Positions 49,304-60,543 of a stretch of DNA of 64,000 nucleotides are shown here, in pieces. Numbering within the stretch: position 1 is the first letter of the stretch; the number at the start of each line of letters is the position of its first letter. The stretch is from Corallium rubrum (taxonomy: Eukaryota > Cnidaria > Anthozoa > Scleralcyonacea > Coralliidae): assembly GCA_964035015.1 (NCBI GenBank), contig OZ036008.1, forward strand, positions 261,001 through 325,000, given 5' to 3'. The notes under the pieces were generated by a model. That model was not told where the DNA came from and did not search any database. It saw only the letters and a list, made by a program, of their open reading frames with translations. The position numbers and the translations under genes were made by a program.

Positions 49304-49970
49304 ATTACAAAAAGACAAACTGTTAAAAAGTGACGTTGGTAAAGTTGTAGCCATGATCACACCGTACATACCATGCCTCGGACTGTTATCTGGTGGTATA
49401 ACTGTGGGGAAACATGTGTACCAACACAAAACTAAAGTATCTGAACAAAAACCGGAAACCAAACGAAACCAAAACCAAAACCAAAACCAAAACCAAAACC
49501 AAAACTAAAACCAGAACCTTAATTTATGGGTTAAAAGATGATTGGTCGTCCCCTGTCACCTGACATACGGAATTTACATACAGCCCGTTTGTGATTAACC
49601 CCCGGCCACTCGTATGAGATCTGTTGTGTTTTATTATATCAAATCCAACAAAAGCGTTTGGAAAAGGGAAACTAACATTTGGGAGAAATTTTATTAAAAA
49701 CAAAAAAAACCGAAACGAGGATATAAAAATCGTGAAAACAGCCCAAATGGTCCATTTTAAAAAAAAAACCTTTCAAACATCCTTTCTTGATGAATTCCAA
49801 CATATTTTTTTTTGCTTTTGGTCCCTTTTCGTCCCTTTTGCTTATACTTAAAAAATTTTTTAAAAAAGCTTACCGTTTCAAACAACCATCCTTGCTAAAT
49901 TTGAGCATTTGGGGGCTGTTTTTATTGAGAAAAAAAAAAGTGCGCCCATAGCCTCAAGTTCTATACTACT
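49304..49970. repeat. Right terminal inverted repeat, Polinton copy 2
   Basis: The 667 bases are the inverse of 32677-33338. The inner part carries a second, truncated copy of the membrane-segment coding region of the left-end gene (KVVAMITPYIPCLGLLSGG in plus-strand frame from 49308), followed by CCAAAA repeats at 49469-49505. Confidence 0.95.
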
Positions 49971-49976
49971 GAATTG
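49971..49976. other. Right target duplication of Polinton copy 2 (GAATTG)
   Basis: Identical to 32671-32676. Confidence 0.95.
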
Positions 49977-50187
49977 TTTAACCCATTTCTGCTGAGGCCA
50001 GCCTCAGCCCCTTTCCTCTACTGAATAAAATCATCTGGAAAGGCCCTGTTCAGCAGGAATGGTTTAAGGGACAAGAAGTATATTCTAAGGTATAATTTGA
50101 ATATACTAAGACAGTACTATACACTGTACAGGTGTACCAGATATAGTATCCAGCTGGATTATCCAATTGTATTTGTATATACAGTCG

Positions 50188-50433
50188 TTGGCAGCTAAGC
50201 GTGTACACCACCCATCAAAACATGTTCTAAATTTAAGCCAAAGTTAACCGTTTTGAAATCAACACCATGGGATTGGCAAGACGTGATTGGCTAAGGACAC
50301 ATTCGTGTGACAATAATGTATTGGTTTGAATGTATTGAATGAAAACTGAATATGTTCCCAAGGTAAACAGTTAACTTTGGCTTAAATTTAGAACATATTT
50401 TGACGGGTGGTGTACACGCTTAGATTTGCCAAA
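50188..50433. mobile_element. 246-bp foldback MITE
   Basis: TTGGCAGCTAAGCGTGTACA at the left is matched by TGTACACGCTTAGATTTGCC at the right, and the arms continue through CCACCC, TGTTCTAAATTTAAGCC and AAAGTTAAC for ~65 bases. The ~115-base centre is unique. Non-coding. Confidence 0.85.
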
Positions 50434-52131
50434 GTAAACTCATAAAAATCATGTCAAAAGAAACAAGTCAGAGATAAGAATTCATTAGTAGAGCAAAGCA
50501 AGCACAGCACAATATATCTCATAACAAAACTATTGAAATCTACAGTATTAGTACATACCATGGTCAGTTTGAATTTTTCTACCAGTTACACGTTTTAACC
50601 TTGAATAATTATAAAGAACATGGTTGTAATATGACATTAGTACTGCTGCAATTTACTGTATAGGATATGTTTCCCCCTACTGTAATGGAACATACAAATT
50701 TTTAACTTTTGCTTGTTCAAACTCTGAGCTTCACTGTACAAAATAGTGTGGTTGCTGCTATAAGTTTACCCCAATTGCCATATTTAAAATTATAGACATT
50801 ATTTAGTTATTTCCTTTCAGTTTTTACTGTTCTCATTTTGCAAAACGTTGATTAGTTATTTAGTTAAGTCTAGCAAAACTAACCTGGAAGTACAGTACAG
50901 TAAAAACCCACTAACAAGAACCTACCACTACTGTATTCAGAATCTCAGGCTGAAATTAAGAAAACATCCTTTAAATTAAAAAGGCCAAGGCTTTTTTTTT
51001 TAAAGTTTACATGTACTGTAATTTATTAAATTAGGCATGACAACTGATTAAAAAGTAAAATATTGCAAATGCTATCTACAGTATATAACAATACATGTAC
51101 ATGTAGAGAATACTGAACAGAACCAATTTAGTTAGAAATTAATATAATTCCAGCACTGGTACATGTAATTTTGAAACATGACGTAGCAGTATACCAAAGC
51201 TATACACATCTATTCTGTAGCAGTGCATGTGGGATACAACCCATCATATAATGCAGGATCATGCAATGTGTGGATAATTACATTTGTAAAATTTTCTTTT
51301 ATTACCTGGAAACTTTTTTACTACACAATCACTAAATAATTAGCCTTATTTAAATCTCCCATGCTTTGGCTCTATAAACTGCAGCAGAACCCTGGATGAC
51401 CATGATGTGATCTGACTTAATGTCACAATGGACAATGGACAATAAGTACAAATAGAAAAGTCCATCGCAACACTTGCCCAGGACTTCCAACCAATTGTTT
51501 GGATAAATTTCCCTTCAACAATGAAAATACTGTACAACATTTTGAATCGGCCCGACCACAAAATTTCATAAGCAATTTGGGATTAATAATAGCAACACCA
51601 AACACAAAAGGAAAACATATGCATGAAATTTGAGTTAAAATAGTCATTTCATGAATTATATCCTCTTCTTTTACAAATAAATAAATTCATACTTCTTTGC
51701 CCACAACAAGTATATGTAAAGATTCACCAGAAACATGTAACCTCATGAGCTTACAAACCCCAAGGGCCCAAAATAACTTCCTCCCCTTTGTCATCTAAAC
51801 CTGAAGTTAGCTGATCCCTTATTATAGTTTTGACATTTTTGGATTTCTTAAAATTCAGGTTCGATATCAGATTACCATTGGTTGATTTTAAGAGAGTTTA
51901 TAGTTCTGTGCGACATTTTCTCTGAATCTCAACTTTTAGCTTATCATTTTCAGATTTAAAATAGACTCAGAATTAATCCAAACTATTAATTGCCTTTTTT
52001 CCTGGCTCTTCTATAATCTAAAAGTTTCTCTTTCTTGTAATTCACATGTGTTCTGTTTGGAAAAATATTAATAATCATATTTCTAATCTGTACAGTTCTG
52101 TTCCCACACAACATCTTTGCACCCACACATC
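50434..52131. other. AT-rich non-coding stretch of the CACTA-like element
   Basis: No gene recognised. Short frames on the minus strand around 51346-51647 have no motif. Confidence 0.5.
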
Positions 52132-55100
52132 GTGACAGTCGGACCTACGGTTTCAGATTCGCAGTTTCAGATTCAGATTCAGATTCGAATCTGAAACTAG
52201 AGGTGCATCCTGCGTAGAAAACCGTAGATTGCCGCGAAGTCCGTCTGTGGGTGACAATCATTTATCAAATATACCCATGTCCATGAAAGTGAGCTTCAAA
52301 TAAACCTATTTTGCAGCCTGTAGAGCGCTTTATTTGGTCAGGAAAAATCCAGATAGCGAACCAGACATAACGCTCTTGCGACGTTTCGACATGTTGTCTC
52401 GAGCGCTCATTAAAATATAATCCGTTTCTTAACAAAATATACAAGGTTTACGCCATTCTTTTATCGAATATATCAATAACTATGATATAATTGATAGCCT
52501 AAAGCAAATTACAGTTTTCTAACGCTTACCGTTTCGCCAGGCAAAATCCAGAAAGACAGCCAGCGAAACGCGGCTTTCGTAATCTGACACGAACGTAAAC
52601 AACAAAGTCGAGAACAAAATCGCTTCGTGAGAGTCATCTTTATCTTTTAAAGACTTCTTTTATCAAATATACCTATCCTCAAACATTGGAAAATATGGAA
52701 AAAATAATTTTTCTTTCAAACTACTACTCGTTTGGACGGGAAAAATCCAGAAGTGAAACGAGTGCTTAAACAAAAAATCAGGGGGGATTTGCAATCGGGT
52801 TTTTTTCTTATTTTTAGTATCTTTAACTCAACCTATGAACTGTTTGTAATATATCTTAACAGAAATATTCCAACATTTGGCATCTTAAAATATATAAACT
52901 TCAAACTCCCTAAAACAAATCTATATTGCTATTATTGCCCCCAAAAACTAGTCTAATTCTGGGGTTCAACCCCCCGGCATTTTTTAGTTTCGTATTCGTA
53001 ACTGGCAGTTTCAGATTCAGTTTCAGATTCGAGCCAAAAAGCTGTCGCTGATTGTAAAAACGCGGATCGTGGATAAAGATTACAAGGTGATGGCCCCGCA
53101 TGTCAAATATACCCATGTGGAATAAATTTTGATTTCGACAGTGTTGTTCTCAATTTTTTACAACTTTTTAGAAAGTCAGGAAAAATCCGGGAAGCTTGTA
53201 GTACATAATGTTGATACAACTTTCCGACACGTTATTTTGAGCGCCGATGAAAGTATTATATCATTTCCTAGGAAAAGGCATAAAGTTTATACGATTCTTT
53301 TGTCGAATATATCCATTATTGTAATATACCTAATAGTTTGATGCAAATTACAGTTTTCTAGCGCTTACTGTTTCGCCAGGAAAAATCCAGAGAGACAGCT
53401 AGCGAAAAGCGGCTTTAGTTATCTGACACGAACGTAAACAACAAAGTCGACAACGAAATCGCTTCGTGAGAGTTGTCTTTATCTTTTAAAGACTTCTTTT
53501 ATCAAATATACCTATCCTCAAATATCATAAAAAATTGTAGATGTCATTTTTCTTTCACAGCACTTGTCGTTTGGATAGGAAAAATCCAGAAGTGAAACGA
53601 GTGCTTAAACGCAAAATCAGGGGGGTTACTCAACTTAAGTTTTTTTTTCTATACTTTTTTTAACCCAACGTACAAACTGTTTGTAAAAATATCTTAACAC
53701 TAACATTCTAACAATTGTCATTTCAAAATATATAAGCTCAAACTCTTTAAAACAAGTCTATATTGCGGCAAAGAACTAGCCCCATTTTGGCGTTTAACCC
53801 CCCGGCATTTTCTAGTTTCATATTCGTGATTGGCTAGTTTCAGATTCGAATCGACAAGTGAATCTGAAACTAGCCAAAATGGGGCTAGTTCTTTGCCGCA
53901 ATATAGACTTGTTTTAAAGAGTTTGAGCTTATATATTTTGAAATGACAATTGTTAGAATGTTAGTGTAAAGATATTTTTACAAACAGTTTGTACGTTGGG
54001 TTAAAAAAAGTATAGAAAAAAAAACTTAAGTTGAGTAACCCCCCTGATTTTGCGTTTAAGCACTCGTTTCACTTCTGGATTTTTCCTATCCAAACGACAA
54101 GTGCTTTGAAAGAAAAATGACATCTACAATTTTTTATGATATTTGAGGATAGGTATATTTGATAAAAGAAGTCTTTAAAAGATAAAGACAACTCTCACGA
54201 AGCGATTTCGTTGTCGACTTTGTTGTTTACGTTCGTGTCAGATAACTAAAGCCGCGTTTCGCTAGCTGTCTCTCTGGATTTTTCCTGGCGAAACAGTAAG
54301 CGCTAGAAAACTGTAATTTGCATCAAACTATTAGGTATATTACAATAATGGATATATTCGACAAAAGAATCGTATAAACTTTATGCCTTTTCTTAGGAAA
54401 TGATATAATACTTTCATCGGCGCTCAAAATAACGTGTCGGAAAGTTGTATCAACATTATGTACTACAAGCTTCCTGGATTTTTCCTGACTTTCTAAAAAG
54501 TTGTAAAAAATTGAGAACAACACTGTCGAAATCAAAATTTATTCCACATGGGTATATTTGACATGCGGGGCCATCACCTTGTAATGTTTATCCACGATCC
54601 GCGTTTTTACAATCAGCGACAGCTTTTTGGCTCGAATCTGAAACTGAATCTGAAACTGGCCAGTTACGAATACGAAACTAAAAAATGCCGGGGGGTTGAA
54701 CCCCAGAATTAGACTAGTTTTTGGGGGCAATAATAGCAATATAGATTTGTTTTAGGGAGTTTGACGTTTATATATTTTAAGATGCCAAATGTTGGAATAT
54801 TTCTGTTAAGATATATTACAAACAGTTCATAGGTTGAGTTAAAGATGCTAAAAATAAGAAAAAAAACCGATTGCAAATCCCCCCTGATTTTTTGTTTAAG
54901 CACTCGTTTCACTTCTGGATTTTTCCCGTCCAAACGAGTAGTAGTTTGAAAGAAAAATTATTTTTTCCATATTTTCCAATGTTTGAGGATAGGTATATTT
55001 GATAAAAGAAGTCTTTAAAAGATAAAGATGACTCTCACGAAGCGATTTTGTTCTCGACTTTGTTGTTTACGTTCGTGTCAGATTACTAAAGCCGCGTTTC

Positions 55101-55533
55101 GCTGGCTGTCTTTCTGGATTTTTCCTGGCGAAACGGTAAGCGTTAGAAAACTGTAATTTGCTTTAGGCTATCAATTATATCATAGTTATTGATATATTCG
55201 ACAAAAGAATGGCGTAAACCTTGTACATTTTGTTAAGAAACGGATTATATTTTAACGAGCGCTCGAGACAACATGTCGAAACGTCGCAAGAGCGTTATGT
55301 CTGGTTCGCTATCTGGATTTTTCCTGACCAAATAAAGCGCTCTACAGGCTGCAAAATAGGTTTATTTGAAGCTCACTTTCATGGACATGGGTATATTTGA
55401 TAAATGATTGTCACCCACAGACGGACTTCGCGGCAATCTACGGTTTTCTACGCAGAATGCACCTCTAGTTTCAGATTCGAATCTGAATCTGAATCTGAAA
55501 CTGCGAATCTGAAACCGTAGGTCCGACTGTCAC
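52132..55533. repeat. 3.4-kb near-perfect palindrome built from ~200-bp units
   Basis: The two arms, 52132 to ~53795 and ~53876 to 55533, are near-identical inverse copies starting GTGACAGTCGGACC and ending GGTCCGACTGTCAC, with a ~80-base asymmetric centre. CACATC lies at both outer edges (52126-52131, 55531-55536). Each arm has a box GGAAAAATCCAG (or close) at steps of ~198-203 bases (52337, 52535, 52733; 53174, 53375, 53578), and the two halves of the arm are ~839-base direct repeats. No coding capacity; frames in it are mirrored artefacts. Confidence 0.85.
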
Positions 55534-57221
55534 ATCGTGTTTAGGACAGAGTTCCAGAACATAAAAATGTTCTTCCAACAGCCCTGCAGGTTCCCAAAGA
55601 CTGTGTAGCCCATGTATATCATAGTACAGACCATAGAAATGTGATTAAATAAACATTTCCATATCAACAGCACTTGTAAAATTGATACTTAGAATACCAA
55701 TAAAAAATGGCGGATTTTGCTTCAAATATTAAATGTAAATAACACAAATCAGAAAATTTTATGTGCTGCACAGTCCTACAAACTCGTACATGTACATTAA
55801 TTGTCCTGACTCTCAAAAGTGACCTTCAAATTATAGAGGAATTAGACAGACGCAAAGTACTGTGTCATGGGCAGTAATCAAGCCAGTAAAGACAAATTTA
55901 AATTATTTCGAAAATAAATATGACAACTTAGTACTGTAGATCTGCAGTTTAACACAAAGATTGGACCAATATCCATGACTGCACTCGAATTCTTATATAC
56001 CAAGAGGTCAAATGAGTATAGGAATCATAAAGCATTGATGACACTACGACAGATCCCCAAAGATTCAAGAAACAACAATATTGAATAACCTTTATCAGTA
56101 AAATATGTAAGGTAGGAAGAGGCTTTATACGAAGACTCAAATGCTCCCAACGTACAGTACTAAACCACAGCAAACATAAAGTATATTAGAAATCTAAAAT
56201 ATCGCACAATATCAATACTTACGTCTCCAGACGATATTAAACAACCGATAGACCTACTTGATCGGGAGAATCCTACAAATATTAACAAACAGAAAAGCTG
56301 AAATTACTAAATAGTTGTAGTTCGTATCCACAGCCGACAACGAATTTTGAATATGGTAATGTATAAATCGATCGTCCACACAAAGTATAAATGGTCCGCA
56401 AGGATTAAAATTATCTCCCATTTAACTAGTTCACTAGTATAAGCGTTTCTCAAAGGTATTTTCCTGACAATTGGTAATAAGAAATACTGAAATGAACGAG
56501 GTTTTATCCTCTTCCAAAGAAATCCCAACCGTCACTTGCAAAGTTGGCGCCAATACTTAGTACGCATCACGCATGCTCTAAAATTATCTAAAACGCGGGC
56601 GCGTGAAAGATCGTTCCCAGATTCCTGCGGTGAACACACCCCACATTGAGTTCTTTCAAGGACAATACTCATACAATAAAGAATTTATAATATGAACTTC
56701 GTTACCTTTTCTCCTAAGACGTCAAAGAGCAATCCTTTAAAATTTTGGCGCAGTTTAATTAAAGGAAGGGAATTTGGAGAACTCAATTTCATCTTTATAC
56801 AAGACTTGAATGTACTCGCCATTACTCGCCGTCTAATAATTCGTTCTCTATACATATACAAATATTTTAAAAATTAATACAAATTAAGTTACATTAATAA
56901 TACAATATTCATGACCTGAAAAATAGGATGGGTAACTCACCGAAATGTTCCACAACATTAGGAAAATCATGGTACAGCAACCAGTCTTTCACTGAACTCC
57001 AAACACGTAAAAGTCTTCTTGTAGATATTCATTGATGTACAGTAGGCTTGCTCAGGCTAAGTCTGACTTACAAAAGCTCGGACTGATATACTCAAAATAG
57101 AGTAGAAGGCTCATATTTCTACTCCCCTAATAATATGTCACATGACCAGAAGATCGGTTACTCCCGACCAATAGAAATTTTTGAAACGAGATAAGAGCAC
57201 TTCTTTCACAGTTTCACTTGA
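55534..57221. other. AT-rich non-coding stretch
   Basis: Nothing recognised; a short GC-rich patch lies at ~56585-56605. Confidence 0.5.
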
Positions 57222-57531
57222 AGCTGTTTTGGTTGCCAAACAGGAGCCAAAATGGGGCCAACTGGGGCTGATTTGGACATCATAAACGACCCCAAAAGTG
57301 GGGCTAAAACAGACCTTAGCGTGAGAGTCGTTTTGATTCGAGGGGCTAAATTGGAAAACGATGGGGCTGATTTGGAAAATGAAGGGGCTGTTATGGAAAT
57401 GGATAGGGCTAATTCAGCGTTTTGCTGTACCTAAAATGGCCCTGTGAGTGTCGATCTAGCTTCCAAATGCCGAAATGGCTTTCGCATGGGGCCAAAACAG
57501 CTTTAGCCCCAAAGGGGCCAAAACGCAAATG
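57222..57531. repeat. Right subterminal region of the CACTA-like element
   Basis: GGGGCTGATTTGGA, GGGGCTAAAACAG, GGGGCTGTTATGGA and GGGGCCAAAAC recur in both orientations, echoing the motifs of the left array. The 32-base terminal repeat follows at 57532-57563. Confidence 0.7.
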
Positions 57532-57565
57532 TGGGTCGTTTCAGCCCTTTTTCATTTACAGTGTG

Positions 57566-58302
57566 TGGACGTCCGGTTGGTCACCAGTGAAGGGAAGATG
57601 TTAAAACTGGTTTCCAAAGCAACCTTGGTGTCCGCCAAAATATTCAACGAAAACCTTGTTGCCGTTCACAAACTTAAGGAGGTGTTAACGTTAAACCGAC
57701 CGGCTTACGTCGGTATGTGTGTTCTGGATCTATCGAAAACACTGATGTATGATTTCCATTACAACTATGTGTTAAAGAAATATAAAAATAATGCTAAGTT
57801 GTTGTTTACAGATACGGACAGCCTGACATATGAGATTGAAACAGAAGACGTTTACAAAGACTTCTGGGCTGATAAAGATATCTTTGACAATTCGGACTAT
57901 CCAGAGAGCTCACCTTACTACAACAAGTCAAACAAAAAGGTTATCGGAAAGATGAAGGACGAAGCGGCTGGCGTTCCCATAACCGAATTCGTTGGTCTTA
58001 GAAGTAGAATGTATTCGTATTTAAAAGACAACGGAACAGGTGGCAAAACCGCGAAGGGAATTAAAAAGAGTGTCACTAAGAAACAAATTAAACATGAAAA
58101 CTACAAAGACACACTATTTGGTAAGAAACAAGTATTTCAAAAAGTGAAAACAATTCGAAGTGATAAACATAAGCTGGGTAGTTATGAAATTAATAAAATA
58201 TCACTCTCATGCTTTGATGATAAAAGATACCTGCTGGAAGATGGGATTAATTCCTACGCGTACGGACACTTAAATACCTCAAAGGTAACTGCGCATGTGT
58301 AG
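57566..58302 (+). pseudogene. DNA polymerase B, C-terminal part (copy 1)
   Basis: This is the continuation of 25526-28337 beyond the 29.2 kb insertion. It opens at the residue following motif B's NLRKR in copy 2 and carries motif C (LLFTDTDSL, both Asp present), the FVGLRSRMYSY region and a Lys-rich thumb (KTAKGIKKSVTKKQIKHENY). The reading frame is in register with the left part once the insertion and one TG are discounted. The last residues differ from copy 2 because the DNA beyond ~58268 is different. The open frame extending left to 57475 is insertion sequence. Confidence 0.85.
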
Positions 58303-58425
58303 TCTGACGCGTCAGACTGCGCATGCGTAGAAGCTACTACCTGCTGAAAGACGGGATTAATTCCTACGCGTACGGACACCAACGAAACGCGTGACACTCT
58401 CAGAGGTAACTTGTGCGCATGTCAG
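58223..58425. repeat. ~105-bp imperfect tandem duplication at the truncated end
   Basis: TACCTGCTG(G/A)AAGA(T/C)GGGATT and AATTCCTACGCGTACGGACA occur at ~58229 and ~58339. Both are followed by a stretch ending in AGAGGTAAC/AAGGTAAC and GCGCATG. Between the units lies a palindrome, TCTGACGCGTCAGA. Confidence 0.8.
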
Positions 58426-58430
58426 TTCAT

Positions 58431-60068
58431 TTTGTCTAAGAACAATTGACTCTTTGATGTATAAGTCTTGCTTTCTCAACTAATTTCTCCAAAATTACGC
58501 ACTTCAGTCCAAGTGTAGAACATGCAATAGCACATTGAAGAGCCAACACCACTGGAAGCATCAACGATGTATGATGACTTATCTTTGTTGTACAATTTGA
58601 TAATGTCAACAAGCAGCTGTGAAGGCTTTTGTCTGCCAGTAGCTTTGCGTTTGTGACATATCAAAGCCATAGCAGTTTATCAGGTAAAGAAACCTTACTG
58701 AAACGTTAACGGCACCACAACTGATAATTATATCTGTTTACTAGTCGTGCTGCCACACTGGCCATATGTGAACACCTCAGGACAGAGTCAAACCAAAGCG
58801 TAGTGCTTAATGCTAAAATCTTGGTGACAATATTACATTGCACCAAGACAAGTTTTCGCATACCAAAAAATTTGGCCAGTAATTGAAGATTTTCTCCTTC
58901 GTGCACCTGGCAAAGCAGAGCATGCGTATTGCTTAGGTTTATCAAGAGTGTCATTATATTATGTTATCCTTTTACAGTTATCAGTATTTATCTGTCTTTT
59001 ACTGATTTAATTTTTGATTACTTATAAATTGACTGAAGTCTGAACCAATTGATGCATCATATCAACCTTGTAGTCTACTAGTTTGTTGAATACCTATCCA
59101 CTTTCAAAGTTGTGTTTGTACTGGCAAAAATCCCAGAGTTAAGTACATAGACTGGGTACAGTCTAGACTCTAGAGTACATACTGCAAGAGCTGTTCAATC
59201 AAAATGATTAGAAATTAAATTATTGCTTGTTCAACTGAGTGAGTGATTTGAAGTTTGAAAGAACGTAGCAATTATATGAGGTCGATTCCCGATGATTGGC
59301 GAGCACAAGTCATATAAACGCAACAACAAAAGTCATAACGCAACAACAACATTCGTGGCACTTACTGGTTCTGTTGTTCACAGAAACCTAAAAAAATAAT
59401 GGTACTTCCTCTCCATCCTGGCGCGCGTGTTCTTCTTGTTCTGTTGCTCATTGGCATCAGTCACATATGCACGTGCAACGTCGAGTAAGCTCAGCAATAT
59501 GATCGACCAAACCAGGAACCATACGGAGGCAGAACCAAGACCTCGCATTTTGCGACAATTTCGAAAAATTCAAAAGTGACGAACTGAAATTTGCTTGTAC
59601 AAAAGCGAATGACACATCAAATGAATATACGCGCTCCTTTTTCGATCAGCGCATGTGTTTGGAGAAACACCGCAAAACATTTAGACTAGAAATAGCGAAG
59701 TGGCTGACCTTTATATGTGGCAGAAGCTTATTTTGCTCGTACGGCTGAAAAAATTTCACCAGTATGTAGCCAAGACTTCATATTTTAATAAACCGTGCGA
59801 TCTTTTCAGGATTGCTTTAAAAAAATTGGGGAAAATGGCGAAAATATTAAAAAGTCCCTGTAAAGTGTCGTTGGCGTTGCGCGTCATCCCCCACCGTTGG
59901 TAATGCGATATACGAGCATTTCTTAACACATTTTTTTGCCATGATTAATCCACAGTTATATTGATAGATACGTACCTTCCCTAATTAAATGAGTTTTCTT
60001 TATAACATCCAGAAACTTGTAACTTGTTGTCGTCTTCCTGTGTTGTGGCGCTGCCTTTCTTTTGTTTC
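58431..60068. other. Flanking non-coding stretch
   Basis: AT-rich with no recognised gene. Short minus-strand frames at 58476-58670 and 58706-58954 and a plus frame at 59700-59903 have no family motif. Confidence 0.5.
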
Positions 60069-60543
60069 TTAACTTCGGAGGGAAGTGGGTCGACGCCTGG
60101 AATAATTTTCTCTAGCTTGGCCCAGCCGCGGAGGTCGTTTTGCTATAAGGTCAGGTGGTGTAGGATTAGACAATTCATCAAATGTTTCAATATCGCGCAG
60201 TTCGTTGGCCAATTCTTCCTCAGGTAAAGGTTCTTTGTCTTCCCCGAGTATAACTTTTTGAAGATGTTTAGCAAACGCCTCTGTCGACTTCACAAAAGGC
60301 TCAAATTTTCGCGATATCTCGTTGGCAGTGATTCGAAGAGATATCTGAAAACTAAATAGGTTCTTCCTTGTCACGAAACACAATCTGAAACAAAAAGAAA
60401 CTTATTTCTTGTAATAACAGCTTTCGCCAAATAATTAAATAGAAGAGAGTTAGGTTTACCTTCACTATATCAGTTTTAGTGGCACTTGGTTGGACATACG
60501 TTACTTCATTAAGCTCCTTTCCATCGCACTTAGAGCGATCCAC
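60069..60543 (-). CDS. Possible two-exon host gene fragment
   Basis: Two frames join in phase across a ~115-base intron with consensus ends: exon 60543-60460 (ending DIVK, donor GTAAAC) and exon 60344-60069 (acceptor TTTTCAG). The second exon encodes a charged helical stretch (ANEISRKFEPFVKSTEAFAK then HLQKVILGED) and a Pro-rich tail to a stop. No ATG in the first exon, so a further 5' exon is expected. No family recognised. Confidence 0.3.

Larger units (their letters stand above)
32677..49970. mobile_element. Complete Polinton/Maverick, copy 2
   Basis: This is a 17,294-bp element bounded by GAATTG on both sides, with ~665-bp terminal inverted repeats starting AGTAGTATAGAAC. It encodes integrase, protein-primed polymerase B, packaging ATPase, capsid and penton-like proteins, which define Polintons, plus a kinase, a nuclease and several membrane proteins. 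Structurally complete, but at least six genes are frameshifted and the polymerase lacks a catalytic Asp, so it is inactive by itself. It sits inside the CACTA-like element. Confidence 0.95.
28338..57563. mobile_element. CACTA-like non-autonomous element with nested Polinton
   Basis: The insertion sits in the polymerase gene of copy 1. Its ends are CACTGTAAATGAAAAGGGGC and the near-exact inverse GCCCTTTTTCATTTACAGTG, about 32 bases in all with one mismatch, flanked by TG on each side (28336-28337, 57564-57565). CACTA/CACTG ends with 2-3 base duplications are typical of the En/Spm superfamily. Total 29,226 bp; without Polinton copy 2 about 11.9 kb. No transposase frame is visible, so it depends on another element. 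Subterminal zones at both ends carry GGGGCTGTTTTGG-type motifs. Confidence 0.75.
57566..58430. mobile_element. Polinton copy 1, right part, truncated
   Basis: The element breaks off just after the polymerase. The last gene and right terminal repeat seen in copy 2 are absent, so copy 1 is deleted at this side. Confidence 0.8.

Noticed and set aside
49304..49508. Plus-strand 70-residue frame as a separate gene
   Set aside because: It is the inverse terminal-repeat copy of the left-end gene's C-terminus and has no proper start.
52732..54933. Paired frames of 66-74 residues with identical sequence on opposite strands
   Set aside because: They are mirror images produced by the palindrome, with no family motif.
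57475..57565. Upstream extension of the right polymerase piece
   Set aside because: These codons are CACTA-like terminal sequence; polymerase homology begins only at ~57566.
58476..58954. Minus-strand frames as host exons
   Set aside because: No motif, no convincing splice sites, lengths expected by chance.
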